Positions 1-8,652 of a DNA stretch of 55,276 nucleotides are shown in pieces. Origin of the DNA: Treponema sp. (GTDB lineage Bacteria; Spirochaetota; Spirochaetia; Treponematales; Treponemataceae). The notes under the pieces are model-generated. The model did not search any database. It was not told where the DNA came from and saw only the letters and a program-made list of their open reading frames with translations. The stretch is from NCBI GenBank assembly GCA_017940255.1, contig JAGAZB010000019.1, positions 1 through 55,276 of the forward strand. The letters are read 5' to 3'. A program made the position numbers and the translations under genes. Every line of letters begins with the position of its first letter. Position 1 is the stretch's first letter.

Positions 1-360
1 AATATTAACGCAGCTCTTGGTTGTGCTCAGATGGAAAATATAAAAAAGATATTGGAAAACAAACGAAAAACTGCAATGGCTTATAAAAACTTTTTTGCTG
101 GTAGTGATATCAAATTCTTTGATGAGCCAAAAGATTGTAAATCAAATTTCTGGTTGAACGCGGTTCTTCTTCCAAACAAAGACGCTCAGATTAAATTTCT
201 TGAAGAAACAAATGATGCTGGTGTTCAGACACGTCCTATCTGGGAACTTATGAACAGACTTGATATGTTCAAAGGTTGCCAGCATGGTGATTTGAAAACT
301 GCTGAAATGTTTGCAGATAGAGTTGTTAATATTCCTAGTGGATATGCTCAAAAGAGATAA
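1..360 (+). CDS. DegT/DnrJ/EryC1-type sugar aminotransferase, 3' end (LegC-like)
   Basis: Partial gene: the reading frame is open from base 1, so the 5' end lies outside the window. The visible 119 residues begin with NINAALGCAQME, a stretch typical of the PLP-dependent nucleotide-sugar aminotransferases that make 4-amino sugars for legionaminic or pseudaminic acid, and carry the C-terminal subdomain (TRPIWELMNR, then VNIPSGYA). The stop at 358-360 touches the start codon of the NeuC-like gene, so the two are translationally coupled. From its place before neuC, neuB and neuA the likely role is the LegC step, amination at C4 of a 4-keto-6-deoxy nucleotide sugar. The catalytic lysine is not in the window. 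Confidence 0.85.
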   Translation, partial: NINAALGCAQMENIKKILENKRKTAMAYKNFFAGSDIKFFDEPKDCKSNFWLNAVLLPNKDAQIKFLEETNDAGVQTRPIWELMNRLDMFKGCQHGDLKTAEMFADRVVNIPSGYAQKR

Positions 361-1482
361 ATGAAAAAGATTTGTATTGTTACAGCTGCTCGCTCTGAAT
401 ATGGTTGCTTGAAATGGTTAATTAAAGATATTGATGCCGATCCAGCATATCAATTACAATTAATTGTTACTGGTGGGCATTTATTATATGAACAAGGCCA
501 TACGATTGATATCATAAAAACTGATGGATTTAAAATTGATGCAATTGTAGATGCAAACATTGATTTATCTTCTACAAATACAATAGCAGCTTCAATGGGG
601 CGAATGGGGGAACTTTTTGCAAATACTCTATCTCAATTAAATCCAGATTTACTTATAATTCTTGGTGACCGATATGAATTATTACCAATTTGTAGTACAG
701 CATTTATAATGCGTATTCCAATAGCTCATATATCTGGTGGAGATATTACAGAGGGAGCTATTGATGATGGAGTAAGAAATGCTGTTACTATGATGGCAGA
801 TTATCATTTTCCAGGGACTTCTGCTTCTGCAAAAAATATTGAACGAATGCGAGGAAGTAACAAGAATATTTGGGTTGTGGGTGAGCCTGGACTTGATGCT
901 TTTAATCGTATTGAACTTATGTCCCGTGTACAACTTGCAAATAATCTGGGACTTGATATGAATATGAGATGGTGTCTTATGACTTATCATCCCGAAACTC
1001 GTCAAAATCTTGAGTATAATCTAACTGTTGTAAGAAATTGTATAGATGTTTTATCTGAATATAAAGATTTACAAGTTGTTATGACTTTTGCAAATGCAGA
1101 TTTTGGCGGTGATAAAATTAATAGTTTTCTTGAAGAAGTGTCTAAGAATAATGCGAAACAATTCAAAGTTGTACCTTCTTTAGGACAACTTCGTTATCTT
1201 AGTTTTATGAAACAGGTTGTTCTAGTAATAGGAAACTCAAGTAGTGGAATAATAGAAGCACCATCACTTGGAATACCGGTGATTAATATTGGAGAAAGAC
1301 AAAAAGGTCGATATTTGTGTCAAAATATAATTCAAAGTATGCCTGATAAAAACTCAATAGAAAAAGCCTTAAATAATTCTATGAATAAAAATAAAAATAT
1401 TACTGATGGTAAGTATTGGGGGGATGGTTATACAACCGAGAGAATTCATAAAATTCTATCTAATGAGATCTTTGTTGATTAA
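361..1482 (+). CDS. neuC: UDP/GDP-sugar 2-epimerase, hydrolysing (NeuC/LegG family)
   Basis: 373 residues, the usual length for the hydrolysing 2-epimerases that release a ManNAc-type sugar from a nucleotide sugar for nonulosonic acid synthesis. Visible motifs are LGDRYELLPI and HISGGDITEGAIDDGVRN near residues 100-140, VGEPGLDAF, and the C-terminal nucleotide-binding GNSSSGIIEAPSLGIPVIN. It starts directly after the aminotransferase stop and is followed 26 bp on by the acyltransferase-like gene. In this context LegG (release of 2,4-diacetamido-2,4,6-trideoxymannose) is more likely than sialic-acid NeuC, because an aminotransferase precedes it. Whether the substrate is UDP- or GDP-linked cannot be read from the sequence; the PtmE-like neighbour suggests GDP. 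Confidence 0.9.
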   Translation: MKKICIVTAARSEYGCLKWLIKDIDADPAYQLQLIVTGGHLLYEQGHTIDIIKTDGFKIDAIVDANIDLSSTNTIAASMGRMGELFANTLSQLNPDLLIILGDRYELLPICSTAFIMRIPIAHISGGDITEGAIDDGVRNAVTMMADYHFPGTSASAKNIERMRGSNKNIWVVGEPGLDAFNRIELMSRVQLANNLGLDMNMRWCLMTYHPETRQNLEYNLTVVRNCIDVLSEYKDLQVVMTFANADFGGDKINSFLEEVSKNNAKQFKVVPSLGQLRYLSFMKQVVLVIGNSSSGIIEAPSLGIPVINIGERQKGRYLCQNIIQSMPDKNSIEKALNNSMNKNKNITDGKYWGDGYTTERIHKILSNEIFVD

Positions 1483-1508
1483 ATTAAAAACTTATAGAAG
1501 TTGTGGAA

Positions 1509-2531
1509 ATGAAGATAAAAATAACAAGTGAATGGGATAATATAATTACTAATTTTTCGGATGAACAGAAAGATTTATATTTTTCTGAATCCTATGTGAA
1601 GCTTGCTGTATGTAATGGAGAAGAACCTTTTTGCGTTATATGTGAAGAAAATGAAAAACTTATGCTTCTGCCATTCTTGCGAAGTAGATATAAAGATTTT
1701 TTTGACTTTGAGACTCCATATGGATATGGTGGACCTATTTCAAATAGTAATGATGATGAGTGGAATAAAAAGGCTCTAAAAGAAATAGTTAATTATTTTA
1801 TTTCACAGAATTATCTAGCGGGTTTTTTGCGTTTTCATCCTCTTTTAAATAATGCAGAGTTTTGCAGAAATAGTTTTACTGTAATAGATGACAGAAAAAC
1901 TATTGCTATTAATACATCGGTTTCAGAAGAAGAAATATGGATGAATCAAATTTCTTCAAAGAATCGTAATATGATTCGTAAAGCAGAAAAAAACGGCCTT
2001 GTTTTTGAAAGAGATAATGAATTCAAATACATAGAAGAGTTTAAAAAACTTTACAATTCTACGATGAGCCGTTTGGATGCAGATGACTTTTATTTTTTCG
2101 ATGATGAATATTATAAGAAGTTTATTGAAATCTTTAAGGGTAAAGGCTTTTTAGGTTGTATAAAAAAAGATAATGAGATTATAAGTGCTGCCTTATTTAT
2201 GTATGAAAACTGTTGGGGGCATTATCACCTTGCAGGAAGTAATCGCGAGTATTCTTCTTTAGGTGCAAATAATCTTCTTTTGTGGAAAGTTGCCTGCGAA
2301 ATGCATAAAGAGGGTGTAAAAGAATTTCATCTTGGCGGTGGTACAAACGGAGATGAAGAGAATAGTTTATTCAAGTTTAAGCATTCTTTTAGCCCAAATA
2401 CTAAACAATTTTCAATAGGAAAAATTATTTTTAATAAAAATGCCTATGATGAGATTTGTTCAGAATGGGCTAAAAACAACCCAGAAAAAGCAGAAAAATA
2501 TAAATATCATTTACTTAAATATAGGTATTAA
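1509..2531 (+). CDS. FemAB/BioF2-like GNAT acyltransferase
   Basis: About 340 residues. The pattern in the second half (SSKNRNMIRKAEKNG, then SAALFMYENCWGHYHLAGSN, then GVKEFHLGGG) matches the acetyltransferase-6 (FemAB/BioF2-like) fold, a duplicated GNAT that transfers acyl or aminoacyl groups to amines. I place the start at ATG 1509, because AGAAG at 1496-1500 gives 8-base spacing; a GTG at 1503 is the alternative. It sits between the LegG-like and LegI-like genes, where LegH, a left-handed beta-helix N-acetyltransferase, would be expected and is not seen. I infer that it acylates the amino sugar or the nonulosonate. The substrate is unproven. Confidence 0.75.
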   Translation: MKIKITSEWDNIITNFSDEQKDLYFSESYVKLAVCNGEEPFCVICEENEKLMLLPFLRSRYKDFFDFETPYGYGGPISNSNDDEWNKKALKEIVNYFISQNYLAGFLRFHPLLNNAEFCRNSFTVIDDRKTIAINTSVSEEEIWMNQISSKNRNMIRKAEKNGLVFERDNEFKYIEEFKKLYNSTMSRLDADDFYFFDDEYYKKFIEIFKGKGFLGCIKKDNEIISAALFMYENCWGHYHLAGSNREYSSLGANNLLLWKVACEMHKEGVKEFHLGGGTNGDEENSLFKFKHSFSPNTKQFSIGKIIFNKNAYDEICSEWAKNNPEKAEKYKYHLLKYRY

Positions 2532-2534
2532 AAT

Positions 2535-3533
2535 ATGTCACATACGTTAATAATTGCTGAAGCTGGAGTAAATCACAATGGTAGTTTGGATTTAGCTTTA
2601 AAACTTTGTGATGCAGCAAAAGAAGCTGGTGCTGACGTTGTAAAATTCCAGACTTGGAAAACAGAGAAAATAATAACACATTCAGTTGCACAAGCAGAAT
2701 ATCAGACTGAAAATACTGGTAAAACAGAAAGTCAGTTTGATATGCTAAAACGTCTTGAACTTTCTTTCGAAGATTTTAAAACAATCAAAGAACATTGTGA
2801 CAAAATAGGAATTCAATTTGCTTCTACAGCAGATGAAGAAGAAAGTCTTGATTTCTTGATTTCAATAGGTATCCCATTTATAAAGATTGGTTCTGGAGAA
2901 ATAACAAATATTCCATATTTGCGAATTATGGGTAGCAAAAAACTTCCTGTTATTATTAGTTCAGGAATGTCTACGCTTGCAGAGGTTGATACTGCTCTTT
3001 CTGAACTTAAAAATGCTGGTGCGACAGATATTACATTGCTTCATTGTACTACAAATTATCCATGTCCTATGAATGATGTAAATTTGAATGCAATGCTTAC
3101 TTTGAAAGAAGCATTCAAAATACCTGTTGGATATTCAGATCATACAGAAGGAATAGAAGTTCCTATAGCAGCGGTCGCAATGGGGGCAAAAGTAATAGAA
3201 AAGCATTTTACTTTAGATAGAAATATGGAAGGTCCGGATCATCTTGCAAGTACAGAGCCTGATGAATTCAGAAAAATGGTTGATTCAATAAGAAATATTG
3301 AAAAAGCTCTTGGAACTGGCGAAAAACTTCCAACTAAAAGTGAAATTGATATTTCAAAGGTTGTCTTAAAAAGATGTGTTGCATCTAAGAAAATTAAAAC
3401 TGGAGAAATATTCAATGAAAATAATCTCACTGTAAAGAGAAATGATAAAGGACTACCTGCAAAATATTGGGATTTAATTATTGGAAAAAAAGCTACAAAA
3501 GAATATGAGATAGATGAGGCTGTGGAATTATGA
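2535..3533 (+). CDS. neuB: Nonulosonic acid synthase (NeuB/LegI)
   Basis: 332-residue synthase that condenses phosphoenolpyruvate with a mannosamine-type six-carbon sugar to a nine-carbon nonulosonic acid. The TIM barrel shows EAGVNHNGSLDLA at the N-terminus, VVKFQTWKTEKI, FASTADEEESLDFL, IKIGSGEITN, LLHCTTNYPCP, GYSDHTEGIE and EKHFTLDRNMEGPDH. The last 60 or so residues form the antifreeze-like SAF domain typical of NeuB. It overlaps the next gene by 4 bp (3530-3533), so the operon is tightly coupled. The aminotransferase context favours legionaminic acid synthase over sialic acid synthase; the sequence alone does not settle it. Confidence 0.93.
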   Translation: MSHTLIIAEAGVNHNGSLDLALKLCDAAKEAGADVVKFQTWKTEKIITHSVAQAEYQTENTGKTESQFDMLKRLELSFEDFKTIKEHCDKIGIQFASTADEEESLDFLISIGIPFIKIGSGEITNIPYLRIMGSKKLPVIISSGMSTLAEVDTALSELKNAGATDITLLHCTTNYPCPMNDVNLNAMLTLKEAFKIPVGYSDHTEGIEVPIAAVAMGAKVIEKHFTLDRNMEGPDHLASTEPDEFRKMVDSIRNIEKALGTGEKLPTKSEIDISKVVLKRCVASKKIKTGEIFNENNLTVKRNDKGLPAKYWDLIIGKKATKEYEIDEAVEL

Positions 3534-4582
3534 ATATAAAAGATTTTATAATTAAGGATAATGAGACAGTCCTGGATGCATTAAAAAAAATAGATGAACA
3601 TTCTTCATTTGGAACAAGAATACTATTTGTTGAAAGTAAAGATGGAAAGATATGTGGCTCTGTTTCGGATGGAGACTGTCGTAGAGGATTGATTAATGGT
3701 AAGAACCTAGCATCTCCTATTACTGAAATAATGAATAAAAAATTTACATCACTTGCAAAAGGTATTTATGATGTAGATACAATAAAGAAGATTAGAACTC
3801 TTGGATTGAAATACGTACCAGAATTAAACGAAGATGGTTCCCTATATGAAATCCGTGATTTTACAAATAATAAATCATATGTACCTGTAGATGCCGTTCT
3901 TATGGCTGGTGGAAAAGGAGAACGGCTTAGGCCTTTAACTTTAGAAACACCTAAACCTCTTTTGAAAGTAGCAGATAAACCAATCATAGATTACAACATT
4001 GATAATCTTTTAAATTGTGGAATTAAGAATATTAATGTTACTGTCAATTATTTGGGAGATCAGATAGAAAAACATTTTGAAAATCCTATAATGGACGTTC
4101 AGATAAAGACTGTCCGCGAACCAAAATTTTTAGGAACAATAGGCTCTATTAAGTTTGTAAAAGAGTGGATGAATGACACAATTTTATTAATGAATTCCGA
4201 TTTATTTACAAACATAGATATAGAAGCTTTTTATCTGCATTTCTTAAAACACGGTGCAGATATGAGTGTTGCTGGTGTTCCGTATAATGTAAATATTCCT
4301 TATGGAATTTTTGAACTTGAAAATACACGCGAAATTAAAGGAATTACAGAAAAACCAAGTTATCATTATTATGCTAATGCTGGAATTTATTTAATAAAAC
4401 GCAGTTTGCTTGATTTAATACCTGATGATGAGTTCTTTGATGCAACTGATTTTATGGATAAACTGATAAAGAATAATAAGAAAGTTATAAGGTTCCCTAT
4501 TGCTGGATATTGGATTGACATTGGTAAGCCGGAAGATTTTAAGAATGTTCAGGAATTTGCTCGTAATCTGGAGAAAAAATAA
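3530..4582 (+). CDS. ptmE: CBS-domain sugar nucleotidyltransferase (PtmE-like)
   Basis: 350 residues in two parts: an N-terminal CBS pair (about 1-115) and a C-terminal nucleotidyltransferase (about 120-350) opening with VLMAGGKGERLRPLT and TPKPLLKVADKPI, the phosphate-binding and metal-site signature. GITEKP and WIDIGKPEDF are further family marks. The CBS plus NTP-transferase layout is that of PtmE, the glucosamine-1-phosphate guanylyltransferase that opens the GDP-linked legionaminic acid route in Campylobacter. The 4-bp overlap with neuB and its place in the operon fit that role. Nucleotide specificity (GTP) is inferred from the family. Confidence 0.85.
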   Translation: MNIKDFIIKDNETVLDALKKIDEHSSFGTRILFVESKDGKICGSVSDGDCRRGLINGKNLASPITEIMNKKFTSLAKGIYDVDTIKKIRTLGLKYVPELNEDGSLYEIRDFTNNKSYVPVDAVLMAGGKGERLRPLTLETPKPLLKVADKPIIDYNIDNLLNCGIKNINVTVNYLGDQIEKHFENPIMDVQIKTVREPKFLGTIGSIKFVKEWMNDTILLMNSDLFTNIDIEAFYLHFLKHGADMSVAGVPYNVNIPYGIFELENTREIKGITEKPSYHYYANAGIYLIKRSLLDLIPDDEFFDATDFMDKLIKNNKKVIRFPIAGYWIDIGKPEDFKNVQEFARNLEKK

Positions 4583-4583
4583 T

Positions 4584-5561
4584 ATGAAAGTTTTAGTAGT
4601 AGGCTATGGCTCAATGGGAAGACGAAGAATTCGGCTGTACAAACAGATTGATAAAGATGCCCATTTTATTTGTGTTGATTCAAATCCTGAACGTATAAAA
4701 CAGATAAAAGAAGATGGTCATACAGCATATGTAGATCTAAATGAAGCTGTAAAAGAAAAACCTGATTTGGCATTTGTGAGTACATCTCCACTTAGTCATG
4801 CTGGGATAATACCTGTTCTCTTACAGAATAAAATAAATACTTTTTCAGAAATAAATCTTTCTTCAAGGAATTATGAACAAATGATTTCCTTAGCAAAAAA
4901 TAACAATGTTAAACTTTTTCTTTCAAGTACAATGTTATATGAAGAGCAGATTAAGCGAATAAAGGATTTTGTGAAAAAAGAAAAGCAACCACTTACATAT
5001 GTATATCATGTTGGTCAATATTTACCTGACTGGCATCCATGGGAAAGTTATAAAGATTTCTTTATTGGAAAAAAAGAAAGTAATGGCTGCCGCGAGATTT
5101 ATGCCATTCAACTTCCATGGATTGTAGATACTTTTGGCGATGTTGAAAATCTATTTTCTGTTTCTCACAAATCTACTAAGCTTGAGATTGATTATGATGA
5201 TTCGTATATAACAACTTTTGAGCATGCAAATGGTAACAAAGGAGTGTTTGTAGTTGATGTTGTAAGCCGCGTTGCTACAACTTATCTTGAAGTAATTGGA
5301 GAGAATATCCATCTTACTTGGGACGGTTCAAACGACGGCTTAAAGATTTATAATATTGCAGAAAAGAAAATTGAAACTTACACTGCATATGAAAATCTTG
5401 AGCATAACGATAATTATGCTGCAAATATTGCAGAGAACCCGTACTTAGATGAAATAAAGGATTTCATTTCTTATGTTAAAAATGGAACTGAACCTAAATG
5501 GTCTATACAGAAGGATTATACAGTTCTTGATTTGATAGATAAAATTGAAGGTATAAAATGA
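4584..5561 (+). CDS. Gfo/Idh/MocA-family oxidoreductase 1
   Basis: 325 residues from ATG 4584, just after the PtmE-like stop. An open frame continues upstream to 4500, but that part lies inside ptmE and the Rossmann motif VVGYGSMGRRR begins at the chosen start. The conserved second-strand region (AFVSTSPLSHAG, then FSEINLSS) and the C-terminal sheet domain are present. Enzymes of this class oxidise or reduce sugar hydroxyl/keto groups with NAD(P). Its position between the nucleotidyltransferase and NeuA suggests a redox step on a precursor or on the nonulosonate side chain. It overlaps the next, related gene by 4 bp. Confidence 0.82.
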   Translation: MKVLVVGYGSMGRRRIRLYKQIDKDAHFICVDSNPERIKQIKEDGHTAYVDLNEAVKEKPDLAFVSTSPLSHAGIIPVLLQNKINTFSEINLSSRNYEQMISLAKNNNVKLFLSSTMLYEEQIKRIKDFVKKEKQPLTYVYHVGQYLPDWHPWESYKDFFIGKKESNGCREIYAIQLPWIVDTFGDVENLFSVSHKSTKLEIDYDDSYITTFEHANGNKGVFVVDVVSRVATTYLEVIGENIHLTWDGSNDGLKIYNIAEKKIETYTAYENLEHNDNYAANIAENPYLDEIKDFISYVKNGTEPKWSIQKDYTVLDLIDKIEGIK

Positions 5562-6484
5562 AGTTCTTATTTGTTGGACTTGGCTCAATATCCTCAAAAC
5601 ATATAAAAGATTTAGCAAAGATTTCTCAAGAACGAGATATAACATGTGAAATCACAGTTCTAAGACGAAAAATTGAGGATGTTACGCATGATTTAACCTC
5701 TTACAATATAAGGCAAATTACAGAGCTCGATGATACCGTTTATGATGTTGCTTTTATTACAAATCCAACAAACTTGCATTATCAGAGTTTGAGCCAGTTA
5801 AAAGATAAATCTCGCTTTTATTTTATTGAGAAACCTATTTTTGAAGATACTTGTTATGATTTACAATCTTTAGGAATTAATGAAAATAATGCTTATGTAG
5901 CTTGCCCTATGCGTCATACAACTACATATAGAAAACTTAAAGAAATTGTCGATAATAACCATGTTTTTAATGCACGAATAATTTGTTCAAGTTATTTGCC
6001 TGAATGGCGACCAACAATAGATTATCGCAAGAACTATTCAGCTATAAAAGCACTGGGGGGTGGTGTTACCTTAGACTTAATTCATGAACTGGATTATATG
6101 GTAGGACTTTTTGGCTTTCCTGAAAAAGTTATGAATGTTCATGGCAAATATAGCGAACTGGAAATAGATAGTGATGATTTAAGTGTATATATTGCCAAAT
6201 ATAAAGATAAAATATGTGAAGTACATCTGGATTATTTTGGTAGAACTGTACGACGAAATGCAGAGATTTTTACACCTCAAGGAACGTATATCGCAGATTT
6301 TATAGCGGAAAGAATTATTCAGCCAGATGGTGCAGTTCTTGATTGTAGTGATAAAGGGAAATCAGACTTGTATCAAGAAATGGGATATTTTGTAGATTTC
6401 ATTACAGGTAATACAAAAGAAAATATAAATACACCAGAGCATGGTTTTGAAACCTTAAAAATCACATTAGGAGAAATGTTATGA
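5558..6484 (+). CDS. Gfo/Idh/MocA-family oxidoreductase 2
   Basis: 308 residues with an N-terminal FLFVGLGSISSKHIKDL dinucleotide-binding turn, FITNPTNLHY and FIEKPIFED (the usual catalytic EKP region), and GGGVTLDLIHELDYM in the sheet domain. It shares general layout with the preceding oxidoreductase but diverges enough to have its own substrate. It overlaps its neighbours by 4 bp at both ends. Two successive Gfo/Idh enzymes in a nonulosonate operon may act as a pair, one oxidising and one reducing, to change a stereocentre; this is inference. Confidence 0.82.
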   Translation: MKFLFVGLGSISSKHIKDLAKISQERDITCEITVLRRKIEDVTHDLTSYNIRQITELDDTVYDVAFITNPTNLHYQSLSQLKDKSRFYFIEKPIFEDTCYDLQSLGINENNAYVACPMRHTTTYRKLKEIVDNNHVFNARIICSSYLPEWRPTIDYRKNYSAIKALGGGVTLDLIHELDYMVGLFGFPEKVMNVHGKYSELEIDSDDLSVYIAKYKDKICEVHLDYFGRTVRRNAEIFTPQGTYIADFIAERIIQPDGAVLDCSDKGKSDLYQEMGYFVDFITGNTKENINTPEHGFETLKITLGEML

Positions 6485-7239
6485 AAAATATATTGATAAC
6501 AATTTGTGGACGAGCTGGCAGTAAAGGTTGTAAAAATAAAAATCTAAAAGATTTCTTGGGAAAACCTTTAGTTTATTATACTCTGTCAGCTGCATTTGAC
6601 TTCAAGGATAGAGTACAGAATGCTTCTGTTGATATTTGTTTAAATACTGATAGTCCTGATTTATGGAAAATTGTTTCCGATAAATACCCGGAAGTAGTTT
6701 ATATCGATAGAAATAAACAGTTAGGTGAAGATAAAGTTCCAAAGGCAGCTGTATGGCATAATTGTATCGATGTTTTGGAAGCGAAGTTTAATAAAAAATA
6801 TGATTATATGATTGATCTGGACATTACGAGTCCTTTGCGTCAAAAAGATGATATTTTAAATGCATATAAATTAAAACTAGAACGAGAAGATGCTGACATG
6901 GTTGAATCGGTTTGTAACTGTAGACGAAATCCATATTTCAACATGTATAAAGAAGATGGTAAATACGTTTCTACTGTCATCGATTCGAATTTTACTACAC
7001 GACAGGAAGCACCTGCTGTTTATGATGAGAATGCATCAATTTATGTTCTGGAAACTAAATTCTTTATGAATAATGAAATAAATATGCTAAATAGAGCAAA
7101 GACTGTTATCTATCAGATGAAAGATACTGCAGTACTTGATATTGACAGTGAAGAAGATTTTGAAATGATGGGCGTAATTGCTGAGTATCTATATAAGAAT
7201 GATACTAATTTTTCATATTTTAAGGATTTGATTAGATAA
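6481..7239 (+). CDS. neuA: CMP-nonulosonic acid cytidylyltransferase (NeuA/LegF)
   Basis: 252 residues. The N-terminal ICGRAGSKGCKNKNLKDFLG is the CTP-binding loop of acylneuraminate cytidylyltransferases; DLDITSPLR and NASIYVLE are also family marks. The enzyme activates the finished nonulosonic acid as its CMP derivative for the glycosyltransferases. It overlaps the preceding oxidoreductase by 4 bp, and the next gene begins right after its stop. It closes the synthesis part of the operon. Confidence 0.92.
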   Translation: MKNILITICGRAGSKGCKNKNLKDFLGKPLVYYTLSAAFDFKDRVQNASVDICLNTDSPDLWKIVSDKYPEVVYIDRNKQLGEDKVPKAAVWHNCIDVLEAKFNKKYDYMIDLDITSPLRQKDDILNAYKLKLEREDADMVESVCNCRRNPYFNMYKEDGKYVSTVIDSNFTTRQEAPAVYDENASIYVLETKFFMNNEINMLNRAKTVIYQMKDTAVLDIDSEEDFEMMGVIAEYLYKNDTNFSYFKDLIR

Positions 7240-8652
7240 ATGTCTATGAAAATTTGTTTTTTTTCGAGATGTAATTTAGTTTATCTTTACGGAGCTTTGG
7301 ATAAGGCTCTTTCCGAAAAGTATGATTTTATTCATGTTGCATATAGTGATACTGAATATGAAATACTTACAAAACAGTTTAATATTTCAGAACATAAAAT
7401 TGTGCATTTTAAGCATAAATTATCTGAGTATCTAGAAAAAGATTATAGCAATTATGATTACTCTGAGTTAGATGATAGAATCATAAAAGCAACAGATAAT
7501 CGTTTTAATTTAAACCTTTCTATTCAAGTAGATCGTGGGCTTAAATATAAGACTTATGATGAGTCAAAAAAACTTTGTGTTGCATTATATGATTTTTGGT
7601 CTGATTATTTTGAACAAAACAAGCCAAAACTTATTTTCCATGAAATGGTATCTCTCGATATAAATCATTTTTGTGCAGTCGCTGCAAAAGAAAGGGGTGT
7701 TTTATATACAAATGAAATTCAAGTTCATGGTTTATCAGATACAAATATTGTATTTACTAATTACTGGGGCGGTGAGTTTAGATATTATAACCAAAGAAAT
7801 CTAGAAATCAAAAATGATGTCGAGAAATTTATTTCTAATTTTAAGAATAAGCAGCAATCCGTTCTTTTTGGAGGAATGTTCAAAAATAAATCTGCTATTC
7901 ATTATTTATTGCCTGCTCTAAAACAAAAATTGGCAATCCTGAAAAATAAGAATAAATATCCTAATCTTGTCGATTATGTTGATAATTTTCTTGTTCATGA
8001 TAATTCTGTAATTAAAAAATATGAAAATCTAAAGAAATACTCAAAAATAAAATGGGACAGATTTGATCCTTCAAAAAGATATTTCTATTATCCCTTTCAC
8101 TTGGAACCAGAAGCTGCCGTTTTCTTTTGGGGCGACGGAATCTACGCAAACCAGGTTAAATTAATTGAAAATATTGCAGCAAGTCTTCCGGCTGATACCT
8201 ATCTTTATGTAAAAGACCATCCTCATGATATTGGTTACAGGGATGCTGCTGATTATATGAAATTAAAAGAAATCAATAATATAAAACTTCTTCATGCAAA
8301 AGAGTCTGGATATGAAGTTTTAAAACACTCTCAGGGTATTATTACAATAAATGGTAGTGCAGGGTTTGAAGCTCTTATGTTAGATAAACCTGTCTATTAT
8401 TTTGGAAATCCATATTATGAAAATTTCAATAATACTTTTAAGATTAACAATATTAAAGATTTACGAGAAGCGATAAGGCAAAATGTAGAAGTTAAGTCTA
8501 ATATGGATAATTTTATGCAGTTCTTCTCTAATACTTATAAAGGTAATATTGCACTTTTTTATTCTTCTTATCATAAGGATGAAGAAAATTTAAAGACAGT
8601 AATAGAAACTTTTGATTCGTATTTTAAAAATGTAGAGAATCCAGAATGTTAA
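7240..8652 (+). CDS. Capsule-type glycosyltransferase (Capsule_synth family)
   Basis: 470 residues. The C-terminal half shows YPFHLEPEAAVFFWG, LYVKDHPHDIGYRD and a GSAGFEALMLDKPVYYFGNP segment, as in capsule polysaccharide biosynthesis proteins, which transfer CMP-activated sugars (Kdo or sialic-type) in capsule assembly. No signal peptide or membrane segment is visible, so it should act at the cytoplasmic face. It follows the CMP-nonulosonate synthetase with no gap and overlaps the flippase gene by 7 bp, so a CMP-nonulosonate donor is plausible. An in-frame ATG at 7246 is an alternative start. Confidence 0.78.
   Translation: MSMKICFFSRCNLVYLYGALDKALSEKYDFIHVAYSDTEYEILTKQFNISEHKIVHFKHKLSEYLEKDYSNYDYSELDDRIIKATDNRFNLNLSIQVDRGLKYKTYDESKKLCVALYDFWSDYFEQNKPKLIFHEMVSLDINHFCAVAAKERGVLYTNEIQVHGLSDTNIVFTNYWGGEFRYYNQRNLEIKNDVEKFISNFKNKQQSVLFGGMFKNKSAIHYLLPALKQKLAILKNKNKYPNLVDYVDNFLVHDNSVIKKYENLKKYSKIKWDRFDPSKRYFYYPFHLEPEAAVFFWGDGIYANQVKLIENIAASLPADTYLYVKDHPHDIGYRDAADYMKLKEINNIKLLHAKESGYEVLKHSQGIITINGSAGFEALMLDKPVYYFGNPYYENFNNTFKINNIKDLREAIRQNVEVKSNMDNFMQFFSNTYKGNIALFYSSYHKDEENLKTVIETFDSYFKNVENPEC

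Noticed and set aside
4500..4583. Upstream start of the first nonulosonate-operon Gfo/Idh gene
   Set aside because: These 28 codons overlap the end of the PtmE-like gene in another frame, and the Rossmann motif starts at ATG 4584.
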